DNA of 9,656 bases, taken from positions 1 through 9,656 of the forward strand of contig SKHR01000171.1 in NCBI GenBank assembly GCA_007116865.1, written 5' to 3'. The number at the start of each line of letters is the position of its first letter. The first letter of the stretch is position 1. This document shows positions 1 through 5,222 of this stretch, in pieces. The position numbers and the translations under genes are program-made. The DNA comes from Marinospirillum sp. (GTDB lineage: Bacteria; Pseudomonadota; Gammaproteobacteria; Pseudomonadales; Halomonadaceae). The notes under the pieces are model-generated. The model saw nothing but the letters and a program-made list of their open reading frames with translations. It searched no databases and was not told where the DNA came from.

Positions 1-233
1 GCCAACGCCTAGCAACCATGCTGGAGCAACTGGGTGGCGAAGTCTTTTATCCCAGCCTTAAATACTGTACCGACAACGGCGCGATGATCGCTTTGGCGGG
101 CGCTCTGCGCCTTGCTGCGGGGCAGCAGGATGCCAATCCACCGGCCGCATTAAAAACCCGCTGGCCACTGGCGGAGCTTCCGCCTTTAAATCCCCGCTCA
201 GCGCTCACCCAGGGAGGTGAATCCCATGCCTGA
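1..233 (+). CDS. tsaD: tRNA N6-adenosine threonylcarbamoyltransferase TsaD, C-terminal end (5' part outside window)
   Basis: TsaD transfers the threonylcarbamoyl group onto A37 of ANN-decoding tRNAs (t6A) in the cytoplasm, working with TsaB and TsaE. Only the last ~76 residues are here. The frame is open to the left edge (codons begin at base 3, reading QRLAT before an internal Met at base 18), so the gene starts upstream. The diagnostic piece is GEVFYPSLKYCTDNGAMIA. The Asp of CTDNG (codon 72-74) corresponds to the aspartate that, with two histidines further upstream in the protein, holds the metal in this family. After this the chain ends with a short, poorly conserved Pro-rich tail, typical of the family. 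The stop (231-233) lies inside the start of folB, so the two are probably translationally coupled. The family call is secure from the C-terminal motif; the rest of the enzyme cannot be judged. Confidence 0.93.
   Translation, partial: QRLATMLEQLGGEVFYPSLKYCTDNGAMIALAGALRLAAGQQDANPPAALKTRWPLAELPPLNPRSALTQGGESHA
211..220 (+). promoter_or_regulatory. Strong ribosome binding site of folB
   Basis: AGGGAGGTGA is a near-perfect Shine-Dalgarno sequence, 5 nt before the ATG at 226. It decides the folB start. The in-frame GTG at 217 lies inside this site and would have no binding site of its own. The site sits within the last codons of tsaD. Confidence 0.8.
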
Positions 234-588
234 TGCCATCTTGATCAACAACCTTAAGTTTCAAGCCAGCATTGGGGTGTATGATTGGGAAAAAACTCTG
301 CGTCAGGATCTGGCGCTGGACTTAACCCTGCATCTCTGTTTAAAAAAAGCAGGGCAGACGGATGATTTAACTCACACCCTGGATTACGCGCAGATCAGCA
401 GCCAGATGATTGCCCTGGCCAACCAGCGCCACTACAACCTGATTGAGTGTCTGGCCACAGATCTGTTGAGCGCCCTGTTTGAGGATTCGCGCATTGAAAG
501 GGTCCAGCTGACTCTGCGCAAGCCTGGTGCCGTTGCAGCCGCAGACAGTGTAGGGGTGTATTTGGAAAGACACCGTGATGCCCGGTAA
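226..588 (+). CDS. folB: Dihydroneopterin aldolase FolB
   Basis: FolB cleaves 7,8-dihydroneopterin to 6-hydroxymethyl-7,8-dihydropterin and glycolaldehyde, in cytoplasmic folate synthesis. The 120-residue product has the usual family length. It shows the N-terminal block SIGVYDWE with Glu22, LDY with Tyr54, NLIE with Glu74, and RKPGAV with Lys99. These match the conserved pterin-binding and catalytic Glu, Tyr, Glu and Lys of the family. The ATG at 226 is chosen because a strong ribosome binding site (211-220) precedes it by 5 nt and because it gives the family length. It overlaps the tsaD stop by 8 bp and is followed by the enzyme for the next folate step, whose start lies inside its last codons. 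In Pseudomonas plsY usually separates tsaD and folB; here nothing does. Confidence 0.95.
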   Translation: MPDAILINNLKFQASIGVYDWEKTLRQDLALDLTLHLCLKKAGQTDDLTHTLDYAQISSQMIALANQRHYNLIECLATDLLSALFEDSRIERVQLTLRKPGAVAAADSVGVYLERHRDAR

Positions 589-1105
589 ATCCAGGCAGGT
601 CGCCTGGATCAGCCTGGGCAGCAATCTCAATCCTGAAGTGGAAATTCATCGCGCGCTCACACAACTTGAGCAAACATTTGGCAAGCTGACCCTGAGCCAG
701 ACCTACCGCTCTGAACCGGTGGGGCTAAACGTTGATCACTGCGCCCCTTTTCTCAACCTGGTGGCTGGACTGACCACTGAGCTAACGCCACAAGCCTTGG
801 TGAAGCGACTCAAGGCCATTGAAGGACCAACACCTTCCCAAGCTCCGGCAAACCACTATTGCCGAGCGCTGGATCTGGATCTGATTTGTCTGGGCGCCTT
901 TCAAGGCCACTTTGGACGCTTGGTCCTGCCCTACCCCAGCCTGCTCAAACATGACTTTGTATTGCGACCCATGGCCGAGCTAACGCCCCACCAGACGCCG
1001 CCCGGTTATGCGCTGTCCTATCAACAGCTCTGGCAACTCCATGCCCACGCCGATCAGCGAATGCAAGCGGTCGAACTGGACTGGCTACCTGGTGCGCCCA
1101 AATAA
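578..1105 (+). CDS. folK: HPPK-like 2-amino-4-hydroxy-6-hydroxymethyldihydropteridine pyrophosphokinase, diverged
   Basis: HPPK moves pyrophosphate from ATP to 6-hydroxymethyl-dihydropterin, the product of FolB, just upstream. The 175-residue protein begins with the family signature ISLGSNLNP (11-19). It has SEPVG (45-49), FLNLV (58-62), LKAIE (78-82), and the metal motif R96-A-L-D99-L-D101, then RLVLPYP and FVLRPMAEL. It resembles the second HPPK type found next to folB in pseudomonads rather than the pcnB/panB-linked FolK. Oddity: the loop between Glu82 and Arg96 (GPTPSQAPANHYC) has none of the arginines normally present (GRxR type), and the His of the usual RLTVPH block is Tyr119. Metal-binding Asp99/Asp101 and Arg96 remain. 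Activity is therefore uncertain, and a second folK may exist elsewhere. The start is ATG 578, with GGAAAGA 7 nt upstream; GTG 575 is possible. It overlaps folB by 11 bp and its 3' end overlaps cca by 52 bp. Confidence 0.87.
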   Translation: MPGKSRQVAWISLGSNLNPEVEIHRALTQLEQTFGKLTLSQTYRSEPVGLNVDHCAPFLNLVAGLTTELTPQALVKRLKAIEGPTPSQAPANHYCRALDLDLICLGAFQGHFGRLVLPYPSLLKHDFVLRPMAELTPHQTPPGYALSYQQLWQLHAHADQRMQAVELDWLPGAPK

Positions 1106-2166
1106 TCCTCCAGCCAACGCGTGCGCTGCTGCTGCAGAGCGGCACCAATGGCGGGCCCTTCAAGCGATCGCATCACTGAGTCCGGCAAACGCTGCTGTTT
1201 AAGGGCCGCGATCAATTCACTCCACCACTGGACCGAAGGGATTGTACTCACGCGCGCCAGGCAGGCCAAAGCCCTGAGTGCCGGTTCTGGCTGACGCCAG
1301 GCATCCAGCGCCTGCAATAACGCCATCACCGCCTCCGCATCCTGAGCCTGAAGCCCAGGATGGTCGGCCAACTCAACCACCGAATGGATCAAGCGCGCGG
1401 CGGCATTTGGCAGGCCAAATGCCTGGCAAATAGCGGTCAACTCTGCCTGAGGACAGTGAACCAAATTCAGTGCCAAACGCTCGCCCCAGTCAGTACCGTC
1501 AAACGCCTGCAGAGGGTGAGTGGCCAACCAGTCGGACCAGGCAGGCCAGAGCTCACCAGTGGCTTGCACCTGATCCAGGCAGTCAATGAACACCTGGGGA
1601 TGATCACTTTGCAAAGCGCGGCACAACTCCTGTAACACCCGCTCGCGGGCCAGATCCTGCAGTTCTCCCGCCTTGACCATTTGGCGCATCAAATCCAGGG
1701 TGTCCGCATCCACCTGAAAATCCAGCCCATGGAAACGCGCCGCAAAACGGGCGGTCCGTAATATACGCAACGGATCTTCAGCAAAAGCCGGGGAAACCGC
1801 CGTTAAGCGCCGGTCACGAATCGCCTGCTGTCCGCCATAGGGATCAATCAAACGCCCCTGGGCATCCTTGGCCATGGCATTGATGCTCAGGTCACGGCGC
1901 AACAAATCCTGCTCCAGGGTTACTTCCGGGCTGGCGTGCACCACAAACCCGGTGTAACCACGCCCCTGCTTGCGCTCTGTCCGGGCCAGCGCATATTCCT
2001 CCTGGGTTTGCGGATGCAGAAAAACCGGGAAGTCCCGCCCCACCGGACGAAATCCCGCCGCCAGCATGGCTTCAGGAGTCGCACCGACCACCACCCAGTC
2101 ACGATCCGTGACCGGCAAACCCAGCAGTTCATCCCGAACCGCCCCACCGACCAGATAAATTTGCAT
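1054..2166 (-). CDS. cca: CCA-adding tRNA nucleotidyltransferase, short form without HD domain
   Basis: The enzyme adds or repairs the 3'-CCA end of tRNAs without a nucleic acid template. The 370 residues carry the class II nucleotidyltransferase head: GGAVRDELLG (7-16) with metal-binding Asp21 and Asp23 in DRDWVVVG, EEYALARTERK (56-66), the RRDLSINAMA block (90-99) that selects ribonucleotides, and EDPLRILRTARF (130-141). The neck and body follow, with ERVLQEL near 175. The E. coli enzyme is about 40 residues longer and has a C-terminal HD phosphohydrolase domain. No HxxxxH/HD pattern is visible here, so this looks like the shorter bacterial subtype with CCA addition only. ATG 2166 has CAGGG 8 nt upstream (2174-2179). 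The last ~17 codons are antisense to the 3' end of folK. It is divergent from flgP. The tail SQSSSTACIR is low in conservation and may simply be a read-out of the overlap. Confidence 0.95.
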   Translation of the reverse strand: MQIYLVGGAVRDELLGLPVTDRDWVVVGATPEAMLAAGFRPVGRDFPVFLHPQTQEEYALARTERKQGRGYTGFVVHASPEVTLEQDLLRRDLSINAMAKDAQGRLIDPYGGQQAIRDRRLTAVSPAFAEDPLRILRTARFAARFHGLDFQVDADTLDLMRQMVKAGELQDLARERVLQELCRALQSDHPQVFIDCLDQVQATGELWPAWSDWLATHPLQAFDGTDWGERLALNLVHCPQAELTAICQAFGLPNAAARLIHSVVELADHPGLQAQDAEAVMALLQALDAWRQPEPALRALACLARVSTIPSVQWWSELIAALKQQRLPDSVMRSLEGPAIGAALQQQRTRWLEDYLGAPGSQSSSTACIR

Positions 2167-2188
2167 CCAATGAGCCCTGAAAGTTGCC

Positions 2189-2216
2189 TTGACACTCTGT
2201 GCAGTCTACTTAAATG
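2189..2216 (+). promoter_or_regulatory. Possible sigma-70 type promoter for flgP-flgT
   Basis: A perfect -35 box TTGACA (2189-2194) is followed after 16 bp by TAAATG (2211-2216), a poor -10 box with 3 of 6 consensus bases. A better -10 lookalike, TAGAAT (2230-2235, 5 of 6), lacks a -35 at the right distance. One of these may drive flgP, but the evidence is weak. Confidence 0.2.
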
Positions 2217-2219
2217 CCC

Positions 2220-2248
2220 CATGATGTACTAGAATAGCGGTAATCATG
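2220..2248. repeat. Inverted repeat CATGAT-N17-ATCATG upstream of flgP
   Basis: CATGAT (2220-2225) and ATCATG (2243-2248) form perfect 6-bp arms separated by 17 bp. The arms flank the -10-like TAGAAT (2230-2235), in the position an operator would take. A repeat of this length can arise by chance, so a regulatory role is only a suggestion. Confidence 0.3.
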
Positions 2249-2256
2249 CTCGATCT

Positions 2257-2261
2257 AGGAG
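2257..2261 (+). promoter_or_regulatory. Ribosome binding site deciding the flgP start
   Basis: AGGAG lies 5 nt before ATG 2267. The upstream in-frame ATG at 2246 has no such site and would put seven extra residues before the lipoprotein signal, so 2267 is preferred. Confidence 0.65.
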
Positions 2262-2266
2262 TCCAC

Positions 2267-2824
2267 ATGCTCAGCACTGCGCGCCTTTTTTTATTGATGC
2301 TGCTTGTCTTTTCACTGCTGGCTGGTTGTGCCCAGCCACGTCAGTCGCCTCCCGCAGAAGAACCCGTTCTGCTGCACCAGCTTGATCCGATTGTGATTCG
2401 CGTTGAGGGGTATGGTGCACCTGGGCGGGCAGACGTTGAACTCACGGAAACCCAGGCTCAACTATTAGCCATGCGTGCCTCGAAAATGGATGCGTATCGA
2501 TCCCTCGCAGAAAGGGTGTACGGTACTCGGGTTCAAGGCAGCACAACGGTCCACAACCTCACTACCCGTGATGATACGCTGCGAGCTTATGTCGATAATC
2601 TGATTCGGGGTGCACGCGTGATTTCAGTGCAGCAACGTGAGGATGGCACCTATGTCACCCAAATGGAGCTGGTGCTGATGCCCAGAGCCCAGCACAGCCT
2701 GCTTGATGGCATGGGTGTCCCAGCAGGAAGCCAGCACAGCACGCCTTCGTTGCAGGGTGAGCGCAGCGGTCAGCTCAACCCGGCACCCGCCCAGCAGCCT
2801 GCTTCTCGCTACCAGTTGAACTGA
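2267..2824 (+). CDS. flgP: FlgP-like LPP20-family outer-membrane lipoprotein (flagellar H-ring)
   Basis: FlgP is an outer-membrane lipoprotein needed for flagellar function in polarly flagellated bacteria such as Vibrio, where FlgO, FlgP and FlgT build the H-ring around the basal body. The 185-residue product starts with a hydrophobic signal (residues 6-18) ending in the lipobox LLAGC, lipidated at Cys21. Residue +2 is Ala, so sorting to the outer membrane is expected. The LPP20/FlgP core runs from about 40 to 138: IVIRVEGYG, then AMRASKMDAYRSLAERVYG (68-86), VHNLTT (95-100), NLIRGARVIS (111-120) and TYVTQMELVLMP. A tail of ~45 residues rich in Gln, Ser and Pro (about 141-185) follows and looks disordered. 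The next gene is flgT, one base downstream, which supports the flagellar assignment over other LPP20 proteins. No flgO is adjacent. The protein has a single lysine. Confidence 0.85.
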   Translation: MLSTARLFLLMLLVFSLLAGCAQPRQSPPAEEPVLLHQLDPIVIRVEGYGAPGRADVELTETQAQLLAMRASKMDAYRSLAERVYGTRVQGSTTVHNLTTRDDTLRAYVDNLIRGARVISVQQREDGTYVTQMELVLMPRAQHSLLDGMGVPAGSQHSTPSLQGERSGQLNPAPAQQPASRYQLN

Positions 2825-2825
2825 T

Positions 2826-4037
2826 ATGATGCTTCGCCGTCTGCTTATCCTCTGCTGCCTTATCCTGGTTGCACTGCCAGCACCGGCCCAGTGGATAGAA
2901 GCCACTGGCAGTGCCATCATTCATCATCAGGATCTGGTGACCGCACGTCGAGCAGCCATTCGTGATGCATTACAACAAGCCAGCTTCCAGGGTGCTTTAC
3001 ACATCAACGGATTCCAAGCCATGTCTCAGGGGCAGATGCAGGCAGAAAACCTCAGCATCCAGACCCAAAGCAGCATCAGTGAAATCCAGGTGCTCAGAGA
3101 AAGAACCGAACAGGGCATGTTATTTGTCACCCTGCGTGCCCGACTGGAAAGCAGTGGCAGCTGCCAGTCTGGTCACTACGCCAATGGTTACCAGCGCAGT
3201 TTGGCCATCGGTCACTTTCACCTTGAGAAGCCCCTATCCGCCAATATGGGGGCTTTGCATGATGTGAGTGAGCGCTTGCCACGTGAGCTGCTGCAACGCC
3301 TGCAGGGACATCAGCGCCTGCGCGCACTCGATGCCGTGCGTTATCAACTTTATCGCGACCCCACCACCATCCCGACTTCGGTCAGTGATCGTGGCACCTT
3401 GACCACCGCCGTGGATACCGCCACGCGGATCGGGGCTCAGTATGTATTGACCGGCGTGGTGCGCAGCCTGGATCTGCTCAACCCTGAATTAGCCAGTGAA
3501 AGACCTCTGCTGCAAGGTATTTATGAACGCACTCGTTACCGAGGCGAACGTTTTGCCCGGGAGCTACGAGTTGATCTGTTCATTCATGACGGTTTCAGCG
3601 GTGATCTGGTCGACAGTCGCAGCTACACCACTCAGGGCAACTGGACAGAAAACCGCACCGAACGGGTCGGCTTTGCCTCCGCACGCTTCTGGGAAACCGA
3701 CTATGGTCAGGCCGTGGATCTGCTGCTGGAACAAATGGTCAGCGACCTGCATCACCAAGTGGGCTGCCAGCCGTTCATCGCTCGAATCACACGGGTAGAA
3801 GGGCGCAACCTCTATCTGGACGTCGGCTCCGGTGCTGGGCTTTCGCCTGGAGATACGCTAGGGGTTTACCGCCTCAACACCTTTTATGACAATACCCAAA
3901 GAGCCTATACCGAGTTATTGCCGGTTGATCTCACCCTCAGCCTGGAAAGTGTTCAGCCTAACTTTTCACGGGGTCGAGTCGAGGCTCTGCCGCAGGTATA
4001 CAACATCCAGCAGGGGGATGTGGTCATCGCCTGGTAG
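2826..4037 (+). CDS. flgT: Flagellar H-ring assembly protein FlgT
   Basis: In Vibrio, FlgT is a periplasmic protein that forms the H-ring on the basal body and helps hold the MotX/MotY T-ring and the stators. The 403-residue product has a signal peptide (LRRLLILCCLILVALPAPA, cleavage probably after Ala21). An N-terminal domain (about 22-110, WIEATGSAIIHHQDLVTARRAAIRDAL at its start, similar to the fold seen in FlgP) follows. The middle domain (about 120-312) contains GAQYVLTGVV, and the C-terminal domain (about 313-403) begins CQPFIARITRVEG and shows the conserved GLSPGD and IQQGDVV turns. Cys113 and Cys314 are the only mature cysteines and might pair. The gene begins 1 nt after the flgP stop (TGATATGATG), with no good ribosome binding site, so coupled translation is likely; ATG 2829 is an equal alternative start. 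Only one lysine (Lys135) was counted, against about 38 arginines. Its 3' end faces glpE, 9 bp away. Confidence 0.88.
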   Translation: MMLRRLLILCCLILVALPAPAQWIEATGSAIIHHQDLVTARRAAIRDALQQASFQGALHINGFQAMSQGQMQAENLSIQTQSSISEIQVLRERTEQGMLFVTLRARLESSGSCQSGHYANGYQRSLAIGHFHLEKPLSANMGALHDVSERLPRELLQRLQGHQRLRALDAVRYQLYRDPTTIPTSVSDRGTLTTAVDTATRIGAQYVLTGVVRSLDLLNPELASERPLLQGIYERTRYRGERFARELRVDLFIHDGFSGDLVDSRSYTTQGNWTENRTERVGFASARFWETDYGQAVDLLLEQMVSDLHHQVGCQPFIARITRVEGRNLYLDVGSGAGLSPGDTLGVYRLNTFYDNTQRAYTELLPVDLTLSLESVQPNFSRGRVEALPQVYNIQQGDVVIAW

Positions 4038-4046
4038 GTGTGATAG

Positions 4047-4361
4047 TCAAGCCTGGCAGGTTTCGGGGTAGTGCAAACGCCACTGCTCGTAGCCCCCATT
4101 CAGGCTGTAGCATTCGCTAAATCCCTGCTCACTCAAGAACTGAGCAGCGGACTGGCTGCTGATCCCATGGTAACAATAAACCACAACTGGCTGATCTTTA
4201 GGTTGGTTTTGTAAAAAATCGGCCACACTACGATTATCTAGATGGATGGCTGAGTCAACATGACTGAGCGCATAACTCTGCTGGTCTCGAATATCAACAA
4301 AAACACCCCCTTGTTGTTTAACGGCAAAAGCCTGTTGCGGTGAAATGCACACATAACCCAT
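4047..4361 (-). CDS. glpE: Thiosulfate sulfurtransferase GlpE (single-domain rhodanese)
   Basis: GlpE moves sulfane sulfur from thiosulfate to cyanide or to thiol acceptors such as thioredoxin, in the cytoplasm. The 104-residue product matches the one-domain GlpE form (108 in E. coli). It shows VDIRDQQSYALSHV (22-35), typical of rhodaneses, and the active-site loop CYHGISSQ with catalytic Cys63. That six-residue loop is of sulfurtransferase length, not the longer loop of Cdc25-type phosphatases. SLNGGYEQWR near the end is the usual C-terminal block. ATG 4361 has AAGGA (4371-4375) 9 nt upstream. It is the last gene of the lptD-to-glpE operon, 24 bp after apaH, a position it also holds in Pseudomonas as I recall. 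It is not linked to glycerol metabolism here despite its name. Confidence 0.95.
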   Translation of the reverse strand: MGYVCISPQQAFAVKQQGGVFVDIRDQQSYALSHVDSAIHLDNRSVADFLQNQPKDQPVVVYCYHGISSQSAAQFLSEQGFSECYSLNGGYEQWRLHYPETCQA

Positions 4362-4385
4362 GGGTGTCTTTCCTTACTTCAATTT

Positions 4386-5204
4386 TTATTTGGATTTTTT
4401 GGCTGCCACTTGAAAACGGCGGCCATCATCTAAACGCAGCGCCGTGAGTTTTTCCCCCCAGGCACAACCAGTATCCAGAGCATGAATATTTTTATTATCG
4501 GTTTTGCCACCCAGCGCGGCCCAGTGGCCGAATAAAACCTGCATCCCCTCAGGCAGTCGAGAAGGATGCACAAACCAGGGGGCATATCCTGCCGGTGGTT
4601 TACTGGCAATCCCTTTAGTATGTAGCTCAAGATGTCCGTTAGCGCTACAAAAACGCATACGAGTCAGATAGTTAATAATGACCCTCAAGCGATCATCGCC
4701 ACTTAGGGAGTCTTCCCAAATATCCGGCTGGTTACCAAACAGGTTTTTTAATCGCTTGGACTGATCCTCGGCTTGCAGGCTTTGACTGGCTTCTTCAGCG
4801 TAGCGGAGCAGGTCGTTCAAATCCCAAATGGGCGGAATACCGGCATGGGTCATGACAAACTGGCGCTCAGGATCATAAAGCGCTAACGGCTGCTTGATCA
4901 GCCATTGAGCTAGGTCTTTCAGGTCCTTGGCTTTTAACAGTTTATCCAGCGTATCCTGGCGACGGGTTTTACGCACGCCATAGGCAATCGCCAGAAAATG
5001 CAGATCGTGGTTGCCCAGCACCAGCTGTGCGGCATCACCCAAATCGCGCACGTATCGCAATACATTCAACGAATCAGGGCCCCGGTTGACCAGATCTCCG
5101 GCCAGCCAGAGCCGGTCTTTGGCGGGCTTGAACTGCACCTTTTTAAGCAGCAGGCGCAGTTCGGCGTAACACCCCTGAATATCACCGATCGCATAAGTGG
5201 CCAT
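4386..5204 (-). CDS. apaH: Symmetrical bis(5'-nucleosyl)-tetraphosphatase ApaH
   Basis: ApaH splits Ap4A symmetrically to two ADP and can remove Np4 caps from RNA, clearing stress-linked dinucleotides in the cytoplasm. The 272-residue product (280 in E. coli) has the PPP-family metallophosphatase motifs: GDIQG (7-11), GDLVNRGP (36-43), GNHD (64-67), THAGIPPIWDL (about 119-129), TRMRFC, and FGHWAALGGK and ALDTGCAWG near the end. Gln replaces the His of the common GDxHG motif, a form I recall from Pseudomonas ApaH. ATG 5204 has AGGACAGG upstream. It lies 18 bp after rsmA; apaG, which often stands between, is absent. Composition is odd for the window: I count about 20 Lys to 19 Arg, whereas the neighbours strongly prefer Arg, and its DNA looks more AT-rich. 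The KKSK C-terminus is family-variable. Confidence 0.96.
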   Translation of the reverse strand: MATYAIGDIQGCYAELRLLLKKVQFKPAKDRLWLAGDLVNRGPDSLNVLRYVRDLGDAAQLVLGNHDLHFLAIAYGVRKTRRQDTLDKLLKAKDLKDLAQWLIKQPLALYDPERQFVMTHAGIPPIWDLNDLLRYAEEASQSLQAEDQSKRLKNLFGNQPDIWEDSLSGDDRLRVIINYLTRMRFCSANGHLELHTKGIASKPPAGYAPWFVHPSRLPEGMQVLFGHWAALGGKTDNKNIHALDTGCAWGEKLTALRLDDGRRFQVAAKKSK

Positions 5205-5222
5205 AGACCCTGTCCTGTGCTG

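Larger units (their letters stand above)
2167..2266. other. Divergent intergenic region between cca and flgP
   Basis: This is the only non-coding stretch of note (about 100 bp) and is AT-richer than its surroundings. It must hold the promoters for cca (leftwards) and for flgP-flgT (rightwards). A TTGACA box and a TAGAAT box are visible on the + strand, though not correctly spaced with each other, and an inverted repeat surrounds the TAGAAT box (see separate entries). I see no clear sigma-54 (GG-N10-GC) or sigma-28 (TAAA-N15-GCCGATAA) element, so the flagellar regulation class cannot be read from sequence. Confidence 0.6.

Noticed and set aside
7..12. TAG near the left edge as a possible end of an upstream gene
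   Set aside because: It is out of frame with TsaD, whose family sequence continues in frame to the window edge.
395..673. - strand open frames antisense to folB and folK
   Set aside because: They overlap one another and conserved folate genes; their proteins look like reverse-strand read-outs.
1936..2232. + strand open frame antisense to the cca start and crossing into the intergenic region
   Set aside because: Most of it is the mirror of the conserved nucleotidyltransferase motifs of cca; there is no ribosome binding site and no family similarity.
2189..2248. Sigma-54 or sigma-28 promoter before flgP
   Set aside because: No GG-N10-GC pair fits, and the TAAA at 2211 has TAGAATAG rather than a GCCGATAA-like box 15 bp later.
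2246..2266. ATG 2246 as the start of FlgP
   Set aside because: ATG 2267 has AGGAG at the right distance and gives a normal lipoprotein signal; the seven extra residues (MLDLGVH) put an acidic residue before the signal.
4362..4385. Intrinsic terminator between apaH and glpE, suggested by A/T runs
   Set aside because: The runs (as ATTTTTATTTGG on the + strand) have no GC-rich stem in front of them on the minus strand, and ATG 4361 with its ribosome binding site follows directly.
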